Assembly (NCBI RefSeq): GCF_013267355.1
Contig: NZ_CP053985.1
Location: 682,001-746,000, forward strand
Direction of reading: 5' to 3'
Source: Achromobacter pestifer
GTDB lineage: Bacteria; Pseudomonadota; Gammaproteobacteria; Burkholderiales; Burkholderiaceae_B
Length of the DNA stretch: 64,000 nt
In this document: positions 27,055 to 35,986 of the stretch, one piece after another
Position numbering within the stretch: the first letter of the stretch is position 1
How the letters are laid out: each line of letters starts with the position of its first letter
Position numbers and translations under genes: made by a program
Notes under the pieces: generated by a model
The model's database searches: none
What the model saw: the letters and a program-made list of their open reading frames with translations, nothing else
Told to the model about the DNA's origin: nothing

Positions 27055-28785
27055 GTGTCCCCACTTTCTATTTCCACTCCGGCCCGGCTCACGTCCGTGG
27101 CCACCGCGAAACTGCCCAGGCTGATCCTGCTGGGCTTGTCGCTGGCCTATATCGTGGCCGGCCTGTTCATGCGCGACCCGTGGAAAACAGATGATGCGGT
27201 GGGGCTGGCGACCATGCTCACGGCGATCCGCGAAGGCGGCATCACCTGGCTGCTGCCGCAGGTGGGGCACCTGGCCCATGCCGAGGAAGGTCCGCTGATC
27301 ACCTGGGTGGGCGCGATCTGCATCTGGCTGTTCGGTCCCATCATCGGCGACATCCCCGCCGGCCGCCTGCCCAATCTGCTGTGGTTCGGCATCACCGCGA
27401 CCAGCGTCTGGTATGGCACCTATCTGCTGGGCCGCCGCGCCGAAGCGCAGCCGCTGGCCCTGCCCTTCGGCGGCGAGCCGGAACCCCGCGACTACGGCCG
27501 CATGCTGGCGGACGCCGCGCTGCTGCTGCTGCTAGCCACGGTCGGCATCCTGCAGCGCACCCACGAAACCACCGTCGTGCCCGCCATCATGGCGTGGCAG
27601 GCGCTGGCCTTCTATTCGCTGGCGCGCAGCATCGACCGGCCGTTCACCGGCAGCACCACCCTGGGCATCGCCCTCGCGGCCAGCTTCCTGACCCGCGGCT
27701 GGGTCGGCGCCATCCCGATCATGGTGGGCGTAGCCCTGGCGTTCTATCCCCGCAGCCGGCTGTGGAAATGCCGCCGCTGGCTGCCCTGGACCGCGCTGCT
27801 GGCCACCCTCCTTATCCTGGCCTGGTGGATCCCCGCCAGCCACGGCAGCGAATACTGGATCCGCAACTGGAAGACCTGGAACCTGTCGTCCTTCACCGCG
27901 CCCTCCTGGCACGACATCGGACGCACCCTGCGCGACCTGCCCTGGTACCTGTGGCCGACCTGGCCGTTGGCTTTGCTGGCCATCTGGCGCTGGCGCGCCT
28001 GGCTTTATGCGCCGCACATCTGGCTGCCCCTGAGCCTGCTGGTGTGCTCCGCGGTCGTCCTGTTCGGCCTGGAAGAAGCTTCTGACTCCGAGTATGTGCT
28101 GCTGGCCGTGCCCTGCGCGGTGCTGGGCGCATTCTCGCTGCCCACGCTGCGCCGCGGCGTGGTCAACACGCTGGATTGGTTCGCGGTCATGTGCTTTTCG
28201 CTGACGGCGACCACGGTCTGGCTGGGCTGGGTCGCCCTGCACTTCGGCTGGCCGGCGCAGATTTCGCGCAATATCGCCCGCCAGACCACCGGCTACCAGC
28301 CCGAGATCTCCTGGGTGGCGTTCGCGCTGGCCTTGGGGTTCACCGTGGGCTGGATCGCGCTGGTGGTGTGGCGGCTGCGGGTGCGCCCACAGGCGCTATG
28401 GCGTGGCACCGTGCTGTCGGCCGGCGGCCTGACCGTGACCTGGATCCTGCTGGTGCTGCTGTGGCAGCCCGCCGTGGACTACGCCCGCAGCTATCGCACC
28501 GTGTCGGGCCAACTGGCCCTGGCGCTGGAACAGAACGTGCGTCCCGGCGAGTGCGTGCGCGGACTAAGCCTGGGCAGCGGACAGCGCGCCTCGTTCCTGA
28601 TCTTCAATAATCTGACGTTCACGTTCGACTCCAAGTGCACGCTGGTGCTGCAGCAGACCAGCAACCAGAGCCTGCGGGACAATACCGCCGCATACAGCGA
28701 CGGCGCCGAAGTGCTATGGCAAGGCGGCCGCCGCGCCGACCGTCAGGAAGTATTTCGCCTGCTCAGAGTCGGCACTCCCCGATGA
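27055..28785 (+). CDS. ArnT/PMT-like membrane glycosyltransferase (GT-C fold)
   Basis: A 576-residue polytopic membrane protein with about 11-12 hydrophobic segments. The first loop contains DPWKTDDAVGLATM, corresponding to the acidic catalytic loop after TM1 in ArnT/dolichyl-phosphate-type glycosyltransferases, and HLAHAEEGPLITW follows. The C-terminal part is a smaller soluble domain. Such enzymes transfer a sugar from a polyprenyl phosphate to lipid A or another periplasmic acceptor; the exact donor is not predictable. It starts at GTG 27055 with no clear Shine-Dalgarno, and GTG 27097 is an alternative. Its TGA overlaps the ATG of the MATE gene. Confidence 0.75.
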   Translation: MSPLSISTPARLTSVATAKLPRLILLGLSLAYIVAGLFMRDPWKTDDAVGLATMLTAIREGGITWLLPQVGHLAHAEEGPLITWVGAICIWLFGPIIGDIPAGRLPNLLWFGITATSVWYGTYLLGRRAEAQPLALPFGGEPEPRDYGRMLADAALLLLLATVGILQRTHETTVVPAIMAWQALAFYSLARSIDRPFTGSTTLGIALAASFLTRGWVGAIPIMVGVALAFYPRSRLWKCRRWLPWTALLATLLILAWWIPASHGSEYWIRNWKTWNLSSFTAPSWHDIGRTLRDLPWYLWPTWPLALLAIWRWRAWLYAPHIWLPLSLLVCSAVVLFGLEEASDSEYVLLAVPCAVLGAFSLPTLRRGVVNTLDWFAVMCFSLTATTVWLGWVALHFGWPAQISRNIARQTTGYQPEISWVAFALALGFTVGWIALVVWRLRVRPQALWRGTVLSAGGLTVTWILLVLLWQPAVDYARSYRTVSGQLALALEQNVRPGECVRGLSLGSGQRASFLIFNNLTFTFDSKCTLVLQQTSNQSLRDNTAAYSDGAEVLWQGGRRADRQEVFRLLRVGTPR

Positions 28786-30182
28786 CGCCCGCGCCCGCCG
28801 CGCCGATCAGTTTCGGCGCCACCCTGCGCGGCATCGCCAGGCAGGCCTGGCCGGTGCTGGTCAGCCAATGGGCCGGCATCTCCTTCGGCGTGCTCGACAC
28901 CGCCATGACGGGCCACTCCAGCGCCGCCGACCTGGCGGCGATGGCGCTGTCCGCATCCATCTACATCACCGTCTTTGTCGGGCTGATGGGCGTGGTCCAC
29001 GCCCTGATCCCCATCCTGGCCCAGCACTTCGGCGCCGGCAACAATCTTGAGGTCGGCCGCAGCTGGGGCCAAGGCGTTTGGCTGGCGCTGGGGCTGTCCG
29101 TGGTGGGCGCCGTGCTGATGTTGTTTCCGAACATGTGGTTGTCCATGTCGGGCGAAGTCGCCCCCGGCGTGCGCGAACGCATCGGCTCGTATCTGCAGGC
29201 CCTGGTGCTGGCCCTGCCCGCCGCGCTGGTGTTCCGCACTATCTATGCGCTGGGCACCTCGGTCTCGCGCCCCAAGCTGGTCATGGCAATCAACCTGACG
29301 GCGATCGGCTTCAAAGCCTTCTTCAACTGGCTCTTGATTTACGGCAATCTTGGCCTGCCGGCCATGGGCGCCACCGGCGCCGGGCTGGCGACGGCCGTGG
29401 TGTCATGGATGAGCCTGGGGCTGGGCCTGTGGGTCATCACCCATGACCGCTACTACCGACGCTTCAAGCTGCACGTCGGCAAGCCCGACTGGAAGACGCT
29501 CAAGGAACTGCTGCGCCTGGGCATCCCCATGGGCGGTTCATATCTGGTGGAGGTATCGGCCTTCACGTTCATGGCCCTGCTAGTGGCGCGCGAAGGCACT
29601 TTCGTGACCGGCGGCCACCAGATCATGTCCAACCTGGCCGCCCTCTGCTACATGATGCCGATGGCGCTGGGCGTGGCCACGGCAGCCCTGACCGCGCAGG
29701 CCATCGGCGCGGGCAATCTCGCGCACGCGCATCGCACTGGCATGGCGGGTCTGACGTTGGGCATCCTGGGCGCGCTGCTCACGGCGGCGGTGCTGCTGGC
29801 CGGCCGCCCGCTCATCCTGGCCGCCTACACCGACAATCCCGAGGTGGCCGCGGTCGCGACCACGCTGCTGGCGGTCCTGCCCCTGTTCCACCTGTTCGAC
29901 TCGATGCAATGCATCAACTCCTACCTGCTGCGCGCCTACAAGGTCGCGGTGGTGCCGCTGCTGCTGCAAGTGGTCGCCCTGGCGGGCGTGGGCCTGGTCG
30001 GCGGCTGGTGGTTCGGCTTCGGCCCGGGCCGCGGCGGCCTGGACGGCGTGCGTGCCATCCTGGTGCCGGGCTCGCCGCAGGGCGCGGGCAGCATGTGGTT
30101 GATGGCCATGGTCGGACTGGGACTGTCGGCCGCGCTGCTGCACTATTGGTACCGGCGCATCGTGCGCGGGACGATCAAGTAA
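28782..30182 (+). CDS. MATE-family multidrug/metabolite exporter
   Basis: A 466-residue inner-membrane protein with 12 predicted helices. It has the duplicated MatE domain and the family's early segment ARQAWPVLVSQWAGISFGVL DTAM, split here across TM1. Members exchange Na+ or H+ for cationic drugs or metabolites. ATG 28782 overlaps the upstream glycosyltransferase stop by four bases, so the two are co-expressed; the open frame back to 28635 is noise within the upstream gene. A strong intrinsic terminator follows the stop. Confidence 0.9.
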   Translation: MTPAPAAPISFGATLRGIARQAWPVLVSQWAGISFGVLDTAMTGHSSAADLAAMALSASIYITVFVGLMGVVHALIPILAQHFGAGNNLEVGRSWGQGVWLALGLSVVGAVLMLFPNMWLSMSGEVAPGVRERIGSYLQALVLALPAALVFRTIYALGTSVSRPKLVMAINLTAIGFKAFFNWLLIYGNLGLPAMGATGAGLATAVVSWMSLGLGLWVITHDRYYRRFKLHVGKPDWKTLKELLRLGIPMGGSYLVEVSAFTFMALLVAREGTFVTGGHQIMSNLAALCYMMPMALGVATAALTAQAIGAGNLAHAHRTGMAGLTLGILGALLTAAVLLAGRPLILAAYTDNPEVAAVATTLLAVLPLFHLFDSMQCINSYLLRAYKVAVVPLLLQVVALAGVGLVGGWWFGFGPGRGGLDGVRAILVPGSPQGAGSMWLMAMVGLGLSAALLHYWYRRIVRGTIK

Positions 30183-30208
30183 AAAAAGCAGCCTTGCGGC
30201 TGCTTTTT
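30183..30208 (+). terminator. Intrinsic terminator of the MATE gene
   Basis: AAAAAGCAGCC and GGCTGCTTTTT pair around TTGC immediately after the stop codon. Confidence 0.9.
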
Positions 30209-30236
30209 GACTACTGCGTACAAGAATCCGCCCCGC

Positions 30237-30472
30237 CGCCGGGCCGCCCCAAGGGGAAAGCCCCCCCCCTCGGGGGGCAGCTAACCCGCGCAGCGGGCGC
30301 GGCGTGGGGGCCTTTCCCCGCCGGGCCGCCCCAAGGGGAAAGCGCCCCCTCGGGGGGCAGCTAGCCCGCGCAGCGGGCGCGGCGTGGGGGCCTTTCCCCG
30401 CCGGGCCGCCCCAAGGGGAAAGCGCCCCCTTCGGGGGGCAGCTAGCCCGCGCAGCGGGCGCGGCGTGGGGGC
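30237..30472. repeat. Three tandem copies of an 80 bp GC-rich intergenic repeat
   Basis: Copies start at about 30237, 30319 and 30399 (periods 82 and 80 bp), the last ending at 30472 where the paaK stop begins. Each unit has the same order: CGCCGGGCCGCCCCAAGGGG, a CGCCCCCT/CGGGGGG hairpin, CAGCTAGCCCGCGCAGCGGG, and CGCGGCGTGGGGGCC. Copies 2 and 3 differ by one base (an added T in CCCCCTTCGG); copy 1 has extra Cs and CTAACC for CTAGCC. The same unit occurs inverted at 44941-45084. It resembles a REP-like mobile or amplified intergenic element and lies between convergent genes. Confidence 0.9.
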
Positions 30473-31786
30473 CTACTTCGGCCGTTTATCGATCACGCGG
30501 CGCGCCTTGCCGGTCAGCGTGCGTTCCACGTGGCCCGAATCCGACACCTGGATGCGCGCGCTGACGCCGATATGCGTCTTGACCGCATGCTGCAGCTGCT
30601 TGCCCAGGTTCGCGCGTTCCGCGTCCGACAGGGTCGAGAACTCGGCGCGCAACTCGGTCAGGATTTCCAGCTCGTCCATATTGCCGGAGCGCGACAGCAC
30701 CAGTTGGTAGTGCGGCGCCAACTGGGCGATCTTCAGGACCAGTTCCTCGACCTGCGTCGGGAACATGTTGACGCCGCGCACGATCAGCATGTCGTCGCTG
30801 CGGCCGGTGATCTTGCCGATGCGCCGCATGCTGCGAGCGGTCGGCGGCAAGAGGCGCGTCAGGTCGCGGGTGCGGTAGCGGATGATGGGCATCGCTTCCT
30901 TGGTCAGCGAGGTGAACACCAGTTCGCCCGGCTCGCCGTCGGCCACGGGTTCGCCCGTGTCGGGATTGATGATTTCCGCGTAGAAATGGTCCTCCCAGAC
31001 CACCGGGCCGTCCTTGGTTTCGACGCACTCGCTGGCCACGCCCGGCCCCATCACTTCGGACAGGCCGTAGATGTCCACCGCGTCGATGCCGGCTTCGGTC
31101 TCGATGTCGGCGCGCATCTGCCCGGTCCAGGGTTCGGCGCCGAAGATGCCGATGCGCAACGAGCTTTGACGCGGATCAATCCCCTGGCGGCGCTGTTCCT
31201 CCAGAATATTGCAGAAGTAGGAAGGCGTGACCATGATGATGTCCGGACGGAAATCGTTGATCAGCTGCACCTGCTTTTCGGTCTGTCCGCCCGACATCGG
31301 GATGACCGTGCAGCCCAGGCGTTCCGCGCCGTAATGCGCGCCCAGGCCGCCCGTGAACAGGCCGTAGCCGTAGGCCACGTGCACCGTGTCGCCGGGCTTG
31401 CCGCCCGCCGCGCGGATCGAGCGCGCCACCAGGTTGGCCCAGTTGTCCAGGTCGCTCTTGGTGTAGCCCACGACCGTCGGCTTGCCGGTGGTGCCGCTGG
31501 AGGCGTGGATGCGCGAGATGCGCTCGCGCGGCACGGCGAACATGCCGAAAGGATAGTTCTCGCGCAGTTCCTTCTTCGTGGTGAAGGGGAACCTCGAGAT
31601 GTCGGACAGCTGCTTCAGGTCGTCCGGGTGCACCCCGGCTTCATCGAAGGCCTTCTTGTAGTGCGGAACATTTTCGTAGGCATGCTTGAGCGACCACTTC
31701 AGCCGCTCCAGCTGCAACGCGCGCAGCTCATCCTCGCTGGCATGCTCGATGGGGTCCAGCCCCGGCTTGCTCATGGTGTTGGACAT
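30473..31786 (-). CDS. paaK: Phenylacetate-CoA ligase
   Basis: PaaK activates phenylacetate to phenylacetyl-CoA with ATP, the entry step of the aerobic pathway. The 437-residue protein has the AMP-binding P-loop SSGTTGKPTV (about residue 97), YGLSEVMGPGV and the C-terminal hinge and lysine region (GRSDDMLIVRGVNMFPTQVE ... LTGKARRV). Start ATG 31786 has GGAGAGAG upstream; the frame is open to 31858. It is the last gene of the minus-strand paa operon, 111 bp after paaI, and its stop touches the GC-rich repeat. Confidence 0.95.
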   Translation of the reverse strand: MSNTMSKPGLDPIEHASEDELRALQLERLKWSLKHAYENVPHYKKAFDEAGVHPDDLKQLSDISRFPFTTKKELRENYPFGMFAVPRERISRIHASSGTTGKPTVVGYTKSDLDNWANLVARSIRAAGGKPGDTVHVAYGYGLFTGGLGAHYGAERLGCTVIPMSGGQTEKQVQLINDFRPDIIMVTPSYFCNILEEQRRQGIDPRQSSLRIGIFGAEPWTGQMRADIETEAGIDAVDIYGLSEVMGPGVASECVETKDGPVVWEDHFYAEIINPDTGEPVADGEPGELVFTSLTKEAMPIIRYRTRDLTRLLPPTARSMRRIGKITGRSDDMLIVRGVNMFPTQVEELVLKIAQLAPHYQLVLSRSGNMDELEILTELRAEFSTLSDAERANLGKQLQHAVKTHIGVSARIQVSDSGHVERTLTGKARRVIDKRPK

Positions 31787-31897
31787 GGTTATCTCTCTCC
31801 TGAAATTCTCTCTGCGCGGGGCCTGATCGCGGCGGGCGGAAGCCCTGCCCGCTCGCAACGCGGCCCGCGGCCGTATCTCTTTGCTTGGCTGGCTGCC

Positions 31898-32368
31898 TTA
31901 AGCGTCCGCGGGGACGCCGACGATCTGGCCCTTGATGCGGTAGGAGCGGCCGCGGAACAACGCCACGTTGCGCCCCTCCTGGTTGGTCACGGTTACGTCG
32001 TAGACGCCGGTGCGGCCGGCCAGCGAGCGCTCCTGCGCCACCGCCGTCAGCAGATCGCCTTCGAAACCCGGCGCCAGGTAATCGATGGTGCAGCCCGAAG
32101 CCACGGTGCTGACATTGCGCGAATTGCAGGAAAACGCGAAGGCGCTGTCGGCCAGGGCGAAGATGAATCCGCCGTGGCAGGTCTTGTGGCCGTTCAACAT
32201 GTCGGCGCGCACGCGCATGGTCAGGCGCGCGTAGCCCGGCGCCATTTCCTCGACTTTCATGTCCAGGCCCTGCGACGCGGCATCGCCCGCGTACATCACG
32301 GTGCCGACGGCGTGCGCCAGCTCCTGGGGATCGGCCGGCACTTCGACCGCGGGAACGTGTGCGTTCAT
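31898..32368 (-). CDS. paaI: Hydroxyphenylacetyl-CoA thioesterase PaaI
   Basis: A 156-residue hotdog-fold thioesterase thought to rescue CoA from dead-end phenylacetyl-CoA derivatives. HGGFIFALAD at residues 65-74 contains the catalytic aspartate and the CoA-binding loop, and GRTGVYDVTVTNQEGRNVAL follows near the end. It begins two bases after the paaG stop, so translation is likely coupled. Confidence 0.93.
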   Translation of the reverse strand: MNAHVPAVEVPADPQELAHAVGTVMYAGDAASQGLDMKVEEMAPGYARLTMRVRADMLNGHKTCHGGFIFALADSAFAFSCNSRNVSTVASGCTIDYLAPGFEGDLLTAVAQERSLAGRTGVYDVTVTNQEGRNVALFRGRSYRIKGQIVGVPADA

Positions 32369-32370
32369 TC

Positions 32371-33159
32371 TTATTGCCCCTTGAATTGCGGTTCGCGCTT
32401 GCCGAGGAAGGCGGCCACGCCTTCCGCGTAGTCCGCGCTGCGGCCCAGTTCGCGCATCATGTCGCGTTCCAGATCGAGCTGCGTGGACAGGTCATTGCCC
32501 AGGCTGGCCTGCATGGCCCGCTTGGTGTATGCCAGGCCCATGGTCGGCGCCTTGGCGAAGTGCTGCGCCAGGCCTTCCAGCGCGGCGTCGAATTCCTCGT
32601 CCGCCACGCATTGCCAGATCAGGCCCCATTCTTCGGCCTGCTTGGCGCTGAGCTTGTCGCCCAGCATGGCCAGGCCCATGGCGCGGGCGCGGCCGACCAG
32701 GCGCGGCAGCACAAAGGTGCCGCCCGTGTCGGGGATCAGCCCGAGGCGGCAGAACGACTGGATGAACGTGGCCGAAGCCTTGGCGATGACGATGTCGCCG
32801 GCAAACGCCAGGTTGGCGCCCGCGCCGGCCGCCACGCCGTTCACACCCACCACGACGGGCATGGGCAAGGCGTTCACGCGGCGCACCAGCGGCCCGTAGA
32901 ACTTGTCGACGGTCTCGCCCAAGTCGGGCGGCGTGCCATCGGCCGCGGGCTTGCGCTCGCTCAGGTCCTGGCCGGCGCAGAAACCGCGGCCGGCGCCGGT
33001 CAGCACCAGCACGCGCGCGCCTTCGGTTTCCACGCGGGTCAGGGCATCCGCCACTTCGCCGTGCATGTTGGCCGTGAAGCTGTTCAGCTTGTCGGGGCGG
33101 TTCAGCGTCAGGCGCGCGATGCCGCCGGACAGGTCGAATTGGATATCCTGGTAGCTCAT
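32371..33159 (-). CDS. paaG: 1,2-epoxyphenylacetyl-CoA isomerase PaaG
   Basis: A 262-residue crotonase that isomerises ring-1,2-epoxyphenylacetyl-CoA to the oxepin form. It begins MSYQDIQFDLSGGIARLTLN. The oxyanion-hole segments FCAGQDL and GVAAGAGANLAFAGDIVIA are present, as is the PaaG-typical IPDTGGTFVLPRLVGRARAM. Start ATG 33159 lies 14 bp after the paaN stop; the open frame to 33501 reads through paaN in another phase and is rejected. paaF (hydratase) is not in this window. Confidence 0.93.
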   Translation of the reverse strand: MSYQDIQFDLSGGIARLTLNRPDKLNSFTANMHGEVADALTRVETEGARVLVLTGAGRGFCAGQDLSERKPAADGTPPDLGETVDKFYGPLVRRVNALPMPVVVGVNGVAAGAGANLAFAGDIVIAKASATFIQSFCRLGLIPDTGGTFVLPRLVGRARAMGLAMLGDKLSAKQAEEWGLIWQCVADEEFDAALEGLAQHFAKAPTMGLAYTKRAMQASLGNDLSTQLDLERDMMRELGRSADYAEGVAAFLGKREPQFKGQ

Positions 33160-33173
33160 GTCGGCCGCCCCGT

Positions 33174-34838
33174 TCAAACGTGACGGCGGGTTTGCACCAC
33201 GCGGAAGCGGTTGGACACGAAGGCCGAATCGGACAGCGCGGCGTTGGCGGCCGGGTTGGCGCCGGTGCCGTGGAAGTCGCTGAAGGCAGCCGTCTGGTTG
33301 ACGAACACGCCGCCCGTCAGGTTCAGCGACAGCGACACGCCCGAGACTTCCGCCGCGTCCTGCACCTGGTCGGCGACGGCGTCGCTGGTGGTGTAGGCGG
33401 ACAGCGACAGCGCGCCATGCTTGATGACGCTGTCGCGCGCCAGCTGGATGCTGTGGGTGGTGGAATCGGTGGCGACCACGAAGGCGATCGGACCGAACCA
33501 TTCCTGGCTGATGGCGGCGTTGCCGGCTTCCGTGCGCAGCAAGAGCGGCGTGCGGACGCGGGCGTTCTCGAATTGCGGGTGCGCCAGCGCCTTGCTGTCG
33601 GCCACCACCGGCAGGCCCAGCGCGCGGGCCTTTTCGATGCGCTCGACGATGCCTTCGTTCTGGATCGCGCCGGTCAGCTCGACGGCCTTGGCCGCATCGG
33701 CGCCAACCTTTTCGACCGCGGCGCCCAGGGCGGCCGCGACCTCATCGAAGCTGACGCGGCCTTCCGGCGTCTGGATGCCGTCGCGCGGCACGTAGATGTT
33801 CTGCGGCGCGGTGCACATCTGGCCCGAGTACAGGGCCAGCGAGAACGCCAGGTTGCGGGCCACGCCCTTCAGGTCGTCGGTGGAATCGATGATGACCTGG
33901 TTGACGCCGGCCTTCTCGGTGTAGACCAGCGCCTGGCGGGCGTTGTTTTCCAGCCAGTCGCCGTTGGCGGTGCTGCCGGTGAAATCGACGATCTTGACCG
34001 CCGGGTCCAGCGCCAGCTTCTGCGCGGTGTCGTCACCGGCGGCATGCGCGGCCAGCTGCACCACGTCCGGATCGAAGCCTGCTTCCTGCAGCACTTCGCG
34101 CGCCACCTTCACGGTGATGGCCAGGGGTAGGATGGCGCCGGGGTGCGGCTTGACGATGACGGTGTTGCCGGTCGCCAGGCTGGCGAACAGGCCGGGGTAG
34201 CCGTTCCAGGTCGGGAAGGTGGAGCAGCCGATCACCAGCGCGACGCCGCGCGGCACCACGGTGAACTGCTTTTCCATGCGGATCGGGTCATTCTTGCCTT
34301 GCGGCTTTTCCCAGACGGCCACGCCGGGGATGCGCGACATTTCCTGCCAGGCGTAGGTCACGGCTTCGAAGCCGCGGTCCTGCGCGTGCGGGCCGCCGGC
34401 CTGGAAGGCCATCATGAAGCCCTGGCCGGTGGTGTGCTGGACCGCGTAGGCGATCTCGAAGCTGCGCTTGTTCAGGCGCGCCAGGATTTCCAGCGACACG
34501 CCCACCCAGGCGCGCGGACCAGCGCGGCGCCAGTCTTCCAGCGCACGCTTGGAAGCGGAGATCAGCTTGTCGGCGGGCACGCGCGGGTAGGTGATGCCCA
34601 GGTCGAAGCCGAAGGGCGACTTTTCGCCGCCCACGGTGCCGTCGGCATCATGCAGGTTCAGCGGGAAAGGCTTGCCTTGCAAGGCTTCGAAGGCCGCGCG
34701 GCCTTCGTCGTTGGCGGTCTCGCCATAGTTGCGGGGGCTGGGCGACTCGGGAAAGGGGCTCCAGTAGCCGCGCAGGGCGGCGGCGGCGATGGCTTGTTCC
34801 AGCAGGGGCTGGTGGCGTTCGAAGAATTGTTGGGACAC
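33174..34838 (-). CDS. paaN: Phenylacetate-degradation aldehyde dehydrogenase PaaN (PacL-like)
   Basis: A 554-residue aldehyde dehydrogenase of the PaaN type. It shows the NAD(P)-binding region (VIGCSTFPTWNGYPGLFASL), the FTGSTANGDWLE loop, the catalytic cysteine region LYSGQMCTAPQNIYVPRDG and EWFGPIAFVV. It would oxidise the 3-oxo-5,6-dehydrosuberyl-CoA semialdehyde formed by ring opening. Unlike E. coli PaaZ it lacks the C-terminal MaoC-like hydratase domain, so the ring-opening hydrolase must be encoded elsewhere, as in Azoarcus. It lies between paaE and paaG in the operon. Confidence 0.88.
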   Translation of the reverse strand: MSQQFFERHQPLLEQAIAAAALRGYWSPFPESPSPRNYGETANDEGRAAFEALQGKPFPLNLHDADGTVGGEKSPFGFDLGITYPRVPADKLISASKRALEDWRRAGPRAWVGVSLEILARLNKRSFEIAYAVQHTTGQGFMMAFQAGGPHAQDRGFEAVTYAWQEMSRIPGVAVWEKPQGKNDPIRMEKQFTVVPRGVALVIGCSTFPTWNGYPGLFASLATGNTVIVKPHPGAILPLAITVKVAREVLQEAGFDPDVVQLAAHAAGDDTAQKLALDPAVKIVDFTGSTANGDWLENNARQALVYTEKAGVNQVIIDSTDDLKGVARNLAFSLALYSGQMCTAPQNIYVPRDGIQTPEGRVSFDEVAAALGAAVEKVGADAAKAVELTGAIQNEGIVERIEKARALGLPVVADSKALAHPQFENARVRTPLLLRTEAGNAAISQEWFGPIAFVVATDSTTHSIQLARDSVIKHGALSLSAYTTSDAVADQVQDAAEVSGVSLSLNLTGGVFVNQTAAFSDFHGTGANPAANAALSDSAFVSNRFRVVQTRRHV

Positions 34839-34884
34839 TGCGTCTCTCCAGATAAGTATGGTTTTCTGCCTGGCGCGGGCCGGG

Positions 34885-35973
34885 TCAGGTTTCCTGGTCG
34901 AAGTCGATGACCAGGCGGTCGCTGACCGGGAAGCTCTGGCAGCTCAGGATGAAACCGCGCGCCACTTCGTAGTCTTCCAGGGCGAAGTTGGCGTCCATGT
35001 CCACCTCGCCTTCGATGACCTTGCAGCGGCAGGTGGAACACACCCCGCCCTTGCACGAATACGGCAGTTCAATCCCTTGCGCCAGCGCCGAATCCAGCAC
35101 GCTGTCTTTATTCTTTTCAATCACGAACATACGGCTGTGGCCATCCTGCACCACGGTAACCTCGCACTGCCCCTTGCCGGGCGCCTGGCGGGCGTCCTGG
35201 CCGGTGCGCAACGCGCGCGGCCCCTTGGGCGCGCCGAAGAGTTCGAACTTGATGTTCGACTTCGGAATGCCGCGGGCCTGCAGCCGCTCGACCACGCTTT
35301 CAGTCATGGTCTGCGGACCACAGACAAAAGCGTAATCGATATCCTCGGGACTCATCCAGGCCGACATCAGTTGGTCGACCTTGTCGCCGTCCAGGCGGCC
35401 GTTGAAGAGTTCGATGTCCTGGGTCTCGCGGCTCATGATGTAGACCAGCGAGAAGCGTTCCATGTAGAGGTTCTTCAGGTCCTCGATCTCTTCGCGGAAC
35501 AGCACCGCGGACGAGGCGCGGTTGCCGAAGAACAGCGTGAACGTGCTGCCAGGCTCGGTGGAAAGCGCGGTCTTGACCAGCGAGAACACCGGCGTGATGC
35601 CGCTGCCCACGGCAAACGCCACGTAGTGGCGCTTGTTCTCGGGCGAAAAATCGACCGTGAAGTTGCCGGCCGGCGCCATGACTTCCAGGGTCTGGCCAGG
35701 CTGCAGCTCATGGTTGGCCCAGCTGGAGAAGACGCCCTCGTCCACCTTCTTGATGGCCACGCGCAGCAGCTTGTCATGAGGCGCCGAACAGATGGAATAG
35801 GAGCGGCGCTGTTCCTGGCCGTCGAGCTCGGTGCGCAGCGTCAGGTACTGGCCCGGCAGGAAGGCGAACTCTTGCGCCAGCGTCTCGGGCAGGTCGAAGG
35901 TCACGACCACGGCGTCGCGCGTGTTGCGCGCCACCGAGGCCACCGTCAAGGAATGGAATTGGTTCTGGCTCAT
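34885..35973 (-). CDS. paaE: Phenylacetyl-CoA epoxidase reductase subunit PaaE
   Basis: A 362-residue reductase that passes electrons from NADPH to the PaaAC oxygenase. The FAD-binding domain has RRSYSICSAP, the NAD domain has GSGITPVFSLVKTAL, and a plant-type 2Fe-2S ferredoxin domain (from about residue 270) has CKGGVCSTC with a fourth cysteine in LSCQSFP. The order FAD-NAD-[2Fe-2S] is that of class IB reductases. It follows paaD by 13 bp. Confidence 0.95.
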   Translation of the reverse strand: MSQNQFHSLTVASVARNTRDAVVVTFDLPETLAQEFAFLPGQYLTLRTELDGQEQRRSYSICSAPHDKLLRVAIKKVDEGVFSSWANHELQPGQTLEVMAPAGNFTVDFSPENKRHYVAFAVGSGITPVFSLVKTALSTEPGSTFTLFFGNRASSAVLFREEIEDLKNLYMERFSLVYIMSRETQDIELFNGRLDGDKVDQLMSAWMSPEDIDYAFVCGPQTMTESVVERLQARGIPKSNIKFELFGAPKGPRALRTGQDARQAPGKGQCEVTVVQDGHSRMFVIEKNKDSVLDSALAQGIELPYSCKGGVCSTCRCKVIEGEVDMDANFALEDYEVARGFILSCQSFPVSDRLVIDFDQET

Positions 35974-35986
35974 TGCGAAACCGCTC

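Noticed and set aside
30237..30472. The GC-rich array as a CRISPR
   Set aside because: Units are adjacent and near-identical along their full 80 bp; there are no variable spacers and no cas genes.
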